Shown: positions 33,406 to 40,973 of the stretch, in pieces
How positions within the stretch are numbered: the first letter of the stretch is position 1
How the letters are laid out: every line of letters starts with the position of its first letter
Source of the DNA: Planctomycetaceae bacterium
Lineage (GTDB): Bacteria > Planctomycetota > Planctomycetia > Planctomycetales > Planctomycetaceae
Assembly: GCA_002726205.1 (NCBI GenBank)
Contig: PBSL01000009.1
Location: forward strand, 1 to 64,000
Length of the DNA: 64,000 bases
Reading direction: 5' to 3'
Notes under the pieces: generated by a model
Told to the model about the DNA's origin: nothing
What the model saw: only the letters and a program-made list of their open reading frames with translations
Databases searched by the model: none
Position numbers and translations under genes: made by a program

Positions 33406-34284
33406 TCAGCGGAGGTTGCGACGAGATGGTTCGAAGCCAAGCGTCGGCAGTTTCCTGAGGTAGGTCAGCAGCCGGGTGTCAGCGTCGGGCATCACCTTGC
33501 GGATGCGGTCACCCAGTGATCCCGCACGGGGTCGCCGGGCGAGCTCGGCAAGGTAGCTGCGAAGAAGACCGGCTCCCCGAGGATCTCCGTGCAACAGGAA
33601 GTGCACCCAGGCCCAGGCCTGTTCGTAATCGACCCGTTGCATGTCCGCCACCTGCTGGAGCGTTTCCAGCCGGTCCAGGTTCGGACGCCAGCCGTTGGCC
33701 GCGGCCGCGGCCAACCGGTCGGCGTACTCGGTGTTGATTCCTCCCGGTTTCGGCCCCACCACTTCGAAGTACTCGGCCAGACCTTCATCGAGCCACAAGG
33801 GAACGTGCTTGAGCGACGCGTGAAGGATTCCGTGAGTGAATTCGTGCCGCAGGTCCTCCTGGATCCGGTCGCCCCAGAAGGTGTACACCGCCAGACGGCG
33901 CGGCGTGCCGACAAAATAGGCGCGACGGGAAGGCAGCTGGGGATAGGTCGATGCCAGGAACGACTCGTATTCCCGCCGGCCGGCAAACACGTGAACCGTT
34001 ACGTGCCGGGAAGGTTCTGGCAGGTGGAGTCGTGCGACGATGTGCCGCTGGAGTTGTTCGAGATCCTCGATCAGCCAGTGGTCCTTCTGCAGTGAGACAT
34101 CACTGAGCAGCGTGAAGCGATCGGCCTGAACCGAGTAGCGGACCGGGGGGTCGGTTGTCGACTTTGCCGGAGAGAGGCAGCCGTTGACGACGAGTGCCAG
34201 GGTGGCCAGGACGGCCGCGGCCGGAACCCGCGTGCCGTTGGCCGGCCGGCCGGGCAGACGGTGCCGACGGTCGAGGACGGGCAT
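33406..34284 (-). CDS. DUF1570-like lipoprotein with gluzincin HExxH motif
   Basis: A 292-residue exported protein with a hydrophobic signal ending in the lipobox-like LVVNGC (Cys36). The zinc motif HEFTH (147-151) is followed 16 residues later by WLDEGLAEYFE, the usual third-ligand helix of peptidase-MA-like gluzincins, so it could be an active metalloprotease. Planctomycetes have many such DUF1570 proteins of unknown substrate. The ATG at 34284 was chosen over an upstream start because it sits 25 bases past the preceding gene and gives a normal lipoprotein signal. It probably forms an operon with the three genes upstream on the same strand. Confidence 0.75.
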   Translation of the reverse strand: MPVLDRRHRLPGRPANGTRVPAAAVLATLALVVNGCLSPAKSTTDPPVRYSVQADRFTLLSDVSLQKDHWLIEDLEQLQRHIVARLHLPEPSRHVTVHVFAGRREYESFLASTYPQLPSRRAYFVGTPRRLAVYTFWGDRIQEDLRHEFTHGILHASLKHVPLWLDEGLAEYFEVVGPKPGGINTEYADRLAAAAANGWRPNLDRLETLQQVADMQRVDYEQAWAWVHFLLHGDPRGAGLLRSYLAELARRPRAGSLGDRIRKVMPDADTRLLTYLRKLPTLGFEPSRRNLR

Positions 34285-34309
34285 GGCCGGTGACACCCGG
34301 CACGGGATT

Positions 34310-34681
34310 CTACTGGCGCTGGGACGTTGCATCGTCGCTGCGGCTGTTGCGGGGAGTCGACGGAAGGTGATCGGCCGACCGGGTTTCGACGGTCGGATCG
34401 GTCCGTGATGCATCCTGCAGATCGCCGTTGTCTCCGGATCGGTCGGTCGGCAGCAGATCGGCGTGGCCCTGGGATTTCATCGCCTCCAGGACCTCGGGAT
34501 GCTTCTCCCAGTCGTCCAGGTCCCATTCACGGACATCGACATAGGGATCAATCAGCGAGACCCTGCCCTTGGGAATCAACAGGAACTGGTCGCCGGTGCG
34601 GACCAGGTGGTACTGGTAGGCTCCGTAGACGCAACCACCGCCCAGGAACATGCCCAGCAGGAGTGTGGTGAGTCGGCGCAT
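34310..34681 (-). CDS. Small membrane-anchored hypothetical protein
   Basis: A 123-residue protein with one N-terminal hydrophobic segment (about 4-20) followed by a polar region with conserved-looking VSLIDPYVDVREWDLDDWEK. The C-terminus is hydrophilic, Asp/Ser/Arg-rich and probably disordered. Family not recognised. The ATG at 34681 was selected because upstream codons read as an unlikely leader. It lies between fmt and the DUF1570-like gene on the same strand. Confidence 0.65.
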   Translation of the reverse strand: MRRLTTLLLGMFLGGGCVYGAYQYHLVRTGDQFLLIPKGRVSLIDPYVDVREWDLDDWEKHPEVLEAMKSQGHADLLPTDRSGDNGDLQDASRTDPTVETRSADHLPSTPRNSRSDDATSQRQ

Positions 34682-34778
34682 GAGATCCGGCCAGGAGGTG
34701 GTGGCCGCGGCCAGATTCGATCGTGACTCGCCGCGGGGCGGGATGGTCCCAGAAAGATACTGCTGGGGCAAGAGGGGA

Positions 34779-35744
34779 TCAGTTGCCGGATCGGGGGCCC
34801 AGTCGTGTGGTGGGGCCGAGCACGGTTCCCCGCAGGAACGTCTCCGCTTCCATCGGCCGTCGTCCTTCCGGTTGCAGACGCGTCACCCGGACCGTTCCCC
34901 CGCCACAGCCGACGACAAGTCCGTCCCGGTTGTCCCCGCTGACGACGGTGCCGGCCGGGATCTCCTCGAGCAGGGGACCGGTTTCGACGGCCAGAATGAT
35001 CAGTCGCCGCGGTGGGGCATCGGCGGTGTGCAGGAACGTGAAGGGGTTGGGCCAGGGCTGCATGGCCCTCACGTGGCGATCGAGCGTCGTGGCGTCGCAC
35101 GACCAGTCGATCTCGGCGTCGGACTTGCTCAGTCGCGGAGCGCGGGTGGCAAGCGCGTCGTCCTGTTCAAGTGGCCGGGTTGTTCCGCTGGCCAGCTGTT
35201 CGACGACATTCACGGCCAGGTCGACGGCGAGCTGGGCCAGCCGATCGTGAAGTTTTCCGCTGGTCTCGTCGTCGCTGATCGTCGTGCAAACCGTGCCCAG
35301 CAATGGGCCGGTGTCGACGGCCGGTTCGATCTGAAAAATGCTGACGCCGGTTTTGCTGTCACCGGCGAGGATCGCATGGTGGATCGGCGTGGCTCCGCGA
35401 TGGCGGGGCAACAGCGAGGCGTGCAGGTTGATTGCGCCCAGCCGGGGAATGCTCAACAACTCGGGTCGCAGGATCTGGCCGTAGGCGGCGACGACGGCCA
35501 GGTCGGCGTCAAGTGTGACCAGCCGGTCAAGGGTCTCGGGGGAATTGACGTCGGGTGGTTGCAGCACCGGTATCCCCCGCTCGAGAAACTCGTCTTTCAT
35601 GGGGTGTGGATGATTGTGATGGCCGGCGCCGCTGCGATCGGGCTGGGTGACCAGGCCGACGATCCCGTGCGGACCAGCGGCCAGCGCGGCGAAGGCGGGA
35701 CGGGCGAAGTCGCCGGTTCCCAGCAGGAGCAGTTTCAGAGGCAC
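34779..35744 (-). CDS. fmt: Methionyl-tRNA formyltransferase
   Basis: Formylates initiator Met-tRNA using 10-formyltetrahydrofolate; cytosolic, 321 residues. The catalytic stretch INLHASLLPRHRGATPIHHA holds the Asn and His of the family, with the matching Asp downstream (DTGPLL). The start is best placed at GTG 35744: a GGAGG lies about eight bases upstream inside the end of def, and the protein then begins PLKLLLLGTGDFA, the normal first strand. In-frame ATGs at 35762 and 35780 would overlap def further. The one-base gap to def indicates a def-fmt operon, the common arrangement for initiator-methionine formylation and deformylation. Confidence 0.93.
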   Translation of the reverse strand: MPLKLLLLGTGDFARPAFAALAAGPHGIVGLVTQPDRSGAGHHNHPHPMKDEFLERGIPVLQPPDVNSPETLDRLVTLDADLAVVAAYGQILRPELLSIPRLGAINLHASLLPRHRGATPIHHAILAGDSKTGVSIFQIEPAVDTGPLLGTVCTTISDDETSGKLHDRLAQLAVDLAVNVVEQLASGTTRPLEQDDALATRAPRLSKSDAEIDWSCDATTLDRHVRAMQPWPNPFTFLHTADAPPRRLIILAVETGPLLEEIPAGTVVSGDNRDGLVVGCGGGTVRVTRLQPEGRRPMEAETFLRGTVLGPTTRLGPRSGN

Positions 35745-35745
35745 C

Positions 35746-36333
35746 TCATCCTCCGAGACCATTGCGTTCAAGGGAGCCAAGCTGCCGGGCGAGTTCCTCG
35801 TCGGAGTCGCAGTCGCCGGTCGCCTGGCAGTGTCGGAAAATCGTCTCGAATTCGTCGATCCCGGGCTCGAGCTCCTTGCGGTCGGTGTCGCTCATGCGAT
35901 CGAAGAACATGACCCCTTCGAGGTGGTCGTTCTCGTGCTGGACGACCCGGCAGGGCAGCTCGTCGAGATCCATCTGGAAACCTTCACCCTCGAGGTCATA
36001 GGCACTGACGGTCAGCGACTCGGCTCGCTGCACCTGGCCGTACAACTGCGGCACGCTCAGGCAGCCCTCCTCTCCCTCGACCGTTCCCGAACGGTTGGTG
36101 ATCTCGGGATTGAGAAACACGAACTCCTCGTCGGTCAGTTCCGGGTCACCGCTGATGTTGATGATGAAGAATCGAAAGGGCAACGCGACCTGGTTGGCCG
36201 CCAGCCCGACCCCCATCGCCTCGTACATCAACTCGAACATCTCCCGCACCGTTGATTTCAGTGCCGCGTTGATCCGCGTGACGGGACACGATTTCCAGCG
36301 AAGTGCCGGGTGCGGGTAGTGCACGATTTCCAT
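35746..36333 (-). CDS. def: Peptide deformylase
   Basis: Removes the N-formyl group from new proteins; metal-dependent, 195 residues. All three motifs are present: GVGLAANQV (about 42-50), EGCLSVP (about 88-94) and the HENDH metal site (about 133-137) in QHENDHLEG. The C-terminal extension of about 25 residues beyond the core is acidic. The gene is first in the def-fmt operon. Confidence 0.96.
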   Translation of the reverse strand: MEIVHYPHPALRWKSCPVTRINAALKSTVREMFELMYEAMGVGLAANQVALPFRFFIINISGDPELTDEEFVFLNPEITNRSGTVEGEEGCLSVPQLYGQVQRAESLTVSAYDLEGEGFQMDLDELPCRVVQHENDHLEGVMFFDRMSDTDRKELEPGIDEFETIFRHCQATGDCDSDEELARQLGSLERNGLGG

Positions 36334-36519
36334 TGCCGTGGTCTGCCCGGCTGGTGGTGAAAGCGGGACGTGTTGTCGCGATTATACGCGTGGCAGCCAG
36401 GCCGTTGAAGCGAGCCGGCAGTCCGGGGGCGCACGCAACGGCCCGGGGACGGAGCGAGTCCGTTTCCCGGGTCGGCGATCGCTTCGGGAGTCGTCCGAGG
36501 GCGGGTTGCCGCTGCCGGC

Positions 36520-36810
36520 CTAGCGGAAGGTCGGCAGGGTTTCGAGCACCACCGGGGTCGGGGCCGGCAGAACACCAATCGGGGTTGCGGTCGGCATCGC
36601 GATCGGAACCGTGTTGATCGTGTTGTAACCGGTGGCCGGTGTCGGGGTGGGCATGATCTGGTTGGTGGGTTGCATCGGTGGGCAGCCGAACGGGTATCCG
36701 CCCATACCACCACCAGCACCACCACCACCACCATAGAACGGCCAGCAGTAACAGCCACTGGTCGAAGCCAGCAAGGCCAGGGCCAACAAGAGGCTCGAGG
36801 TCTTTTTCAT
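36520..36810 (-). CDS. Small Gly/Pro/Thr-rich lipoprotein
   Basis: A 96-residue protein with a signal peptide (MKKTSSLLLALALLASTSGC) ending in a lipobox, so the mature protein starts at Cys20. It is followed by a glycine-rich run (about 27-38) and a Pro/Thr-rich tail with repeated PTPTP/PTATP-type motifs. Low complexity; no enzyme domain. Short lipoproteins like this are frequent in planctomycetes. The frame across the codon-repetitive region stays open and begins with a standard signal, which supports it as a gene. Confidence 0.7.
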   Translation of the reverse strand: MKKTSSLLLALALLASTSGCYCWPFYGGGGGAGGGMGGYPFGCPPMQPTNQIMPTPTPATGYNTINTVPIAMPTATPIGVLPAPTPVVLETLPTFR

Positions 36811-37038
36811 CGGGGCATCCTTTCCGAACAGTCCGAAGCGAAGATGATGAGCGTGAAACGGTCAGGCCCCGGCAGAATCATCGGGTGACCGGTGTGAGCG
36901 GGGAGAAAACCGAGGGATTTGTGTGAGTGGAGCGGGTGAGAGAACCACACGAGAGGCGGGACGATAGGACGTGCCGCGAGGGAGGTCAACAGGAATTTCG
37001 GGTCAGCGAGTCTGCAAACACGGTCGTGGTCAGAGCCG

Positions 37039-37081
37039 AAAAAAAAGCGGGGCCCGGCGCCACCAGGCGGCCGGGCCCCGC
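37039..37081 (-). terminator. Intrinsic terminator after the cstA-ThuA operon
   Basis: On the minus strand a perfect 12-bp GC stem (37047-37058 pairing with 37070-37081, arm GCGGGGCCCGGC) with an 11-base loop is followed by eight T residues (37039-37046). It begins 24 bases past the stop codon of the ThuA-like gene. Confidence 0.9.
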
Positions 37082-37105
37082 GATTGCTTTGAAGGTCCCG
37101 CCGAC

Positions 37106-37987
37106 CTAGTTGGTGACCACACTCGTTTTCTGGGCGGTCGGGAAGTTTCTGGGGACCGGCAACGTGACCTTTCCGGTTGCCGCCCATTCGGCACCGCGAC
37201 CGACGATGGTCTGGAAACCGACACACTTCATCGAGTAGTCACCGTGACCCATCACGGTGGTGAACACCCGTCCCTTTCCGTAGGGAATCCACCAGACCAT
37301 CGGCTCGTGTGCCGAGGTGCCCCGCTTGTCCTTGGCCGAGTAGGCGGTCGCCAGGATCTGCATGTTCAACGCCGGGCCCCGTTGCCCGTGGTACAACTCG
37401 TCCCGGAAGTGCATCCACTCGGCGGGGATTCCCTGCATGACCGGGTGCCGGCGATCCCGGGTGACAATGCTGAAGGGGTGCTGGGGTCCGTGTCCGGCTC
37501 CCGGACCCTGCCCCTTCGGGGTGAGGACGGTCTTGCCGTTGGCGTCGATCGTGATCCGGTTGCCGTAACCGTTGCCCCGCCAGCCGAGCCCGATCATCTT
37601 GTTGAACTCGATCCACTTCGGGAACGCATTGTTGGCCGCATGGACGATTACCATCGCGCCGCCGCCACCGATGTATTTCTCCAGTCCTGCCTGGACGGGT
37701 TTGGGCCAGGCCTGGCCGTTGTAGTTGGAGAGCACGACATCAAACCGCTCGAAGGCGGGGCGGAACTTGTCCCAGGCCGCTGCGGTGCCCTTGCGGTCCG
37801 GCGAGGTGGCGACCTCGACGGCGAAGCGGCCCGTCCTGGCCAGGAAGGCCTTCAGCACCGGCGTCGTGGCTCGCCAGTTGTGGTTGTTCTGGCCATCGAC
37901 GATCAACAGCTTGAGCTTCTCGGCGGCGAACGCATCAACGGCCAGCAGGGCCACGGCGGCCAGCAGGGCGGGTACAAGTCTTCTCAT
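37106..37987 (-). CDS. Exported ThuA-domain protein
   Basis: A 293-residue protein with a signal peptide (about 1-21, ending AFAAE). The body is a ThuA-like, class I glutamine amidotransferase-like fold: LLIVDGQNNHNW at the first strand, VVLSNYNGQAW, GGGGAMVIVHAANNAFP, and the histidine-rich HPFSIVTRDRRHPVMQGIP. No nucleophilic Cys is seen at the amidotransferase elbow, as usual for ThuA. Planctomycetes use many exported ThuA proteins in poorly understood carbohydrate metabolism. Its ATG overlaps the cstA stop (ATGA), which is an unusual pairing. Confidence 0.85.
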   Translation of the reverse strand: MRRLVPALLAAVALLAVDAFAAEKLKLLIVDGQNNHNWRATTPVLKAFLARTGRFAVEVATSPDRKGTAAAWDKFRPAFERFDVVLSNYNGQAWPKPVQAGLEKYIGGGGAMVIVHAANNAFPKWIEFNKMIGLGWRGNGYGNRITIDANGKTVLTPKGQGPGAGHGPQHPFSIVTRDRRHPVMQGIPAEWMHFRDELYHGQRGPALNMQILATAYSAKDKRGTSAHEPMVWWIPYGKGRVFTTVMGHGDYSMKCVGFQTIVGRGAEWAATGKVTLPVPRNFPTAQKTSVVTN

Positions 37988-39852
37988 GGTGTTTCTCCTG
38001 TTGCCAATTGGTCAGGGGCTTTCGCGAAGTTATCCAGTGCCGGCAGGGCTTCCTCGAGGACGCCACGGGCCCGTGGCCAGAGCAACACGCCCTCGATGAT
38101 CATCCAGAGTTGCAGGCCGAGCGTGGCCAGCCCGATGGTGAACAGCAGGTGGGTGTTTGACCAGGTCCAGGCCTGTTGCCCGGAAGTCATCTCCAGCAAC
38201 GGGAGAGCCCAGCCCGAGCTGGGGTTGAACAACTGCCAGGAAAGTGCCCAGGCGGGCATGATCAGCATGATCAGCATAGGGATCAGGGCGAACCAGATGC
38301 TGATGTTGCGTCGCCAGAGGTAGAAGACGATCACCATCAGTGCCAGCCCGGCCAGCAACTGGTTGGTGGCACCGAACAGGGGCCAGAGGATCAGGCCGCC
38401 GGTCCCCATTGGTTTTCCCGGTGCGGGGATTGTTGCCATCGCGCCGCCCAGTACGACGGCGATCGCGGTGGCGGTGTACTTGTTTCTCAGCGGCGCGATT
38501 CGCAGCGTGACGCCGAGTTCCTGGATGACGTATCGCTGCAGTCGTGTCGCGGTGTCCAGCGTGGTGGCAGCAAAGCTGGCGACCAGCACGGCGATGATCC
38601 CCACGGCAAGTTCCCTGGCGATGCCCAGCGAGCTGACGAAGTTGGCTCCCCCGTCGACGAAGGCTCCCACTTTCTGAGACAGGCCGAAGCTGGCCCAGCC
38701 GCCCGAGACGTCGTACTTGGTTTGCCAGGCCGCCAGCCCCGTCAGCAGCGTGCCCTCCTCGGTCGTGACCCCCATGCCGACGCCCGCGCAACAGGCCAGG
38801 ATCACGATCACGGCCAGGCCGCCCTCGAGCAGCATCGAGCCGAATCCGACGAACTGGGCGTCGGTTTCGCATGCCAGTTGCTTGCTGCTGGTGCCGCTGC
38901 TGACCAGGCAGTGGAACCCGCTGATTGCCCCGCAGGCGATCGTGATGAACAGGAACGGCCAGATGGGGGGGGCGCCCGAGGGAGCGGTTTCGGCGATCGC
39001 CGGAGCGCTGGCGGCCAGGTCGACCTGGCCGGTGGCAGCGGCCACGACCAGCCCCAGCCCCAGCAGTCCCAGGGCGACGATCAACTGGTGGCTGTTGATG
39101 TAGTCGCGAGGCTGCAACAGCGTCCAGACGGGAAGCACCGAGGCCACGAAGCAGTAGGCCATCAGGATCCCCGTCCAGGTGATGATCGGGTTGGAAACCT
39201 CGAGCCCGATCGCGGCAAACGAAAACGGGAAATGATAGACGCCGACGTAAATCGCCGCGTAAAGCAGTGCCAGGGCGACCAGTGACGGCAACAGCAGCCC
39301 ACCGCCCCTGCGGTAAACCCAGAACCCGATGGCCACCGCGATCGGGATCTCGATCCAGACCGAGATCACCGATTCGGGATAGGACTTGAAGATCGAGGCG
39401 ATCACCAGGCCGAAGATGGCCAACACGATCGTCAGGGCGAAAAACAGGATCAGCAGAAACAGCAGCCGCGCCCGCTTGCTGATCAACCGTCCGGCCACCT
39501 CGCCGACTGTCTGACCACGATTGCGGAGCGATACCACCAGCGCGCCGAAATCGTGCAAGGCGCCGAAGAAGATCGAGCCGACCAGGACCCAGGCCAGGGC
39601 GGGCAACCAGCCCCAGAAGACAGCGATGGCCGGTCCCACGATCGGGCCGGTGCCGGCGATACTCGTGAAGTGATGCCCGAAAATCACCTCCTTCTTCGTC
39701 GGCACGAAATCGACGTCATCCCGCAACTCGTGGCTGGGCACGATCGCTCCGGCGTCGAGATTGAAGATCTTGCCGGAAAGCCAACGCCCGTAGGTGTGGT
39801 AGGCCACCAGGTAGCCGACAAACGCTCCCACGGCGATCAGCAGCGTCAGCAT
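37984..39852 (-). CDS. cstA: Carbon starvation protein A (CstA-type transporter)
   Basis: Integral membrane protein of 622 residues with about 16 hydrophobic segments. Family motifs are visible: the N-terminal AYHTYGRWLSGKIFNLD, VPTKKEVIFGHHFTSIAGTG, GPIVGPAIAVFWGWLPALAW, and ISGFHCLVSSGTSSKQL. CstA proteins import pyruvate or peptides during carbon limitation. The ATG at 39852 places the first membrane helix at the N-terminus; an upstream frame of 30 codons lacks this logic. The stop overlaps the ThuA start, so the two are co-translated, and a strong terminator follows the pair. Confidence 0.93.
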   Translation of the reverse strand: MLTLLIAVGAFVGYLVAYHTYGRWLSGKIFNLDAGAIVPSHELRDDVDFVPTKKEVIFGHHFTSIAGTGPIVGPAIAVFWGWLPALAWVLVGSIFFGALHDFGALVVSLRNRGQTVGEVAGRLISKRARLLFLLILFFALTIVLAIFGLVIASIFKSYPESVISVWIEIPIAVAIGFWVYRRGGGLLLPSLVALALLYAAIYVGVYHFPFSFAAIGLEVSNPIITWTGILMAYCFVASVLPVWTLLQPRDYINSHQLIVALGLLGLGLVVAAATGQVDLAASAPAIAETAPSGAPPIWPFLFITIACGAISGFHCLVSSGTSSKQLACETDAQFVGFGSMLLEGGLAVIVILACCAGVGMGVTTEEGTLLTGLAAWQTKYDVSGGWASFGLSQKVGAFVDGGANFVSSLGIARELAVGIIAVLVASFAATTLDTATRLQRYVIQELGVTLRIAPLRNKYTATAIAVVLGGAMATIPAPGKPMGTGGLILWPLFGATNQLLAGLALMVIVFYLWRRNISIWFALIPMLIMLIMPAWALSWQLFNPSSGWALPLLEMTSGQQAWTWSNTHLLFTIGLATLGLQLWMIIEGVLLWPRARGVLEEALPALDNFAKAPDQLATGETP

Positions 39853-40279
39853 CGCTTCGGTTCCGGCAGAAGAGTGCGGAAAATAGGGACGGCAGACCGA
39901 TTCGGCCCGTCGAGGTCCCCGTGGTCCTTGCTCAGGAGTCACAAGTCGATCGGTGAGGTGGAAACCCCGGGAATATCTCGCCCGCCGAGTTTATCAACTC
40001 AAGTTAGCCGCCTCCCTGGAAGCACGCAACAAGGCGGGTGGGGCCGGGCAGGGAACCGGCACTGCCGTCACAGCCGGCACAGCCGGACGTCGCTTCGGAC
40101 GCGCCAGCCATTTTTGATCGATCGCGGTTCGAACGCCCCGGAGAATGCGACGATGAGCCTAGCACGGTGTCCGTTCTGGACACTTTTCACGTTGACCAAT
40201 TCACGACAACTACAGTCTCCTGACGTTTCTCCGGGTTCTCTCGGACGAAAACGGCAGCGATGGAGAAGGAGTTCTTAGG
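39853..40279. other. Divergent intergenic region upstream of cstA and csrA
   Basis: A 427-base gap. The part next to csrA is A/T-richer and holds TTGACC at 40192-40197, but no well-spaced -10 box was seen. A GGTTCGAAC near 40122 looks like a tRNA T-loop, but its stem does not pair. Nothing else recognised apart from the csrA leader annotated separately. Confidence 0.5.
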
Positions 40280-40280
40280 A
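40262..40280 (+). promoter_or_regulatory. csrA ribosome-binding region with three GGA motifs
   Basis: GGA triplets occur at 40262-40264, 40268-40270 and 40278-40280; the last overlaps the first base of the start codon. The middle one is the centre of the Shine-Dalgarno AAGGAG. Closely spaced GGA motifs over a ribosome-binding site are how CsrA represses target mRNAs, so autoregulation is likely by analogy. Confidence 0.5.
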
Positions 40281-40516
40281 TGCTTGTTCTGTCGAGACAG
40301 CGCGACGAGAGCATCATTATCGCGGACAATATTGTGATCACGATTGTCGACATTCGCGGAGACAAGGTTCGCCTGGGCATCGATGCGCCCAAGGAGATCC
40401 CCGTGCACCGCCAGGAAGTCTTCGACGCGATTCAACGCGAAAATGAGCAGGGAAGCCCGACTGATACACCATCGGAATCGGACGTTCCCGAGGAAACACC
40501 GGCGACCGAGGTCTAG
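40280..40516 (+). CDS. csrA: Carbon storage regulator CsrA
   Basis: Small dimeric RNA-binding translational regulator, 78 residues. The core matches the family closely: MLVLSRQRDESIIIADNI, then VRLGIDAPKEIPVHRQEVFDAI, where the VHR residues contact RNA GGA motifs. After about residue 55 there is a Glu/Thr/Pro-rich tail not needed for RNA binding. No flagellar genes (fliW, hag) are adjacent, although csrA often sits with them. A strong hairpin lies 30 bases after the stop. Confidence 0.96.
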   Translation: MLVLSRQRDESIIIADNIVITIVDIRGDKVRLGIDAPKEIPVHRQEVFDAIQRENEQGSPTDTPSESDVPEETPATEV

Positions 40517-40545
40517 GGGTTGCCGGGAAGCGACGAGATGATCTG

Positions 40546-40578
40546 CCGGAATCGGTTTCCTTTCGAAACCGGTTCCGG
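40546..40578. terminator. Long stem-loop downstream of csrA
   Basis: A 14-bp stem (40546-40559 with 40565-40578) with one G-U pair and a five-base loop CTTTC. No T-run follows on the plus strand, so it may terminate with Rho, stabilise the csrA mRNA 3' end, or act as a structured RNA element. Confidence 0.45.
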
Positions 40579-40846
40579 AGGCGGGGCCGGTGTGCTCTTG
40601 GCGTTCCGCGTGGCGAAACCCCGTCGAGTGGATTAATCGGTTCCGGCAGCGACATCGGCCGAAACGGCCTGGATGTCGTCGATGCTCAGCCGGTCCCGTT
40701 CCAGCAACCGGTCGCGCAGAAACGTTTTTCTTGACGACGATCGCCCGTCGGCAAACCCGGCGATGACGTCGTGCCGAACGCGAGAATGCCTTTCCGGCAG
40801 TGATCGGGAGTTGGCATCGGCGACCGGTTTGCCAAATCAACGTGGG

Positions 40847-40875
40847 TTGTTGAGACCCTGGCGGGGGGATAGAAT
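40847..40875 (+). promoter_or_regulatory. Candidate sigma-70-type promoter for the DUF1549/DUF1501 cassette
   Basis: TTGTTG (40847-40852) and TAGAAT (40870-40875) are separated by exactly 17 bases. The -10-like box is part of GATAGAATCGACG, which recurs with one change (GATAGAATCAACG) in front of the similar gene at 59032. Transcription would begin near 40882, about 90 bases before the start codon. Confidence 0.4.
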
Positions 40876-40973
40876 CGACGTTCGCTGATGTGTTTTTCGT
40901 GTTGCCGTTGTCGGTCGACGGTCCGCAGAAACAGTCGAAGCAAACATCAACGGTTTGGGCAGGCACACGAACA

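Larger units (their letters stand above)
40517..40973. other. Intergenic region between csrA and the DUF1549 gene
   Basis: A 457-base gap containing a hairpin (40546-40578) and a promoter-like pair (40847-40875), annotated separately. On the minus strand a frame of about 67 codons ending at TAA 40633-40635 has protein-like composition (for example LRDRLLERDRLSIDD) but no usable start codon, so it was not called as a gene. Confidence 0.5.

Noticed and set aside
40115-40140. GGTTCGAAC resembling a tRNA T-loop
   Set aside because: The flanking bases do not form a five-base-pair T-stem, and no acceptor or anticodon arm could be folded.
40192-40216. TTGACC followed by TACAGT as a csrA promoter
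   Set aside because: The spacing is only 13 bases, too short for a sigma-70 promoter.
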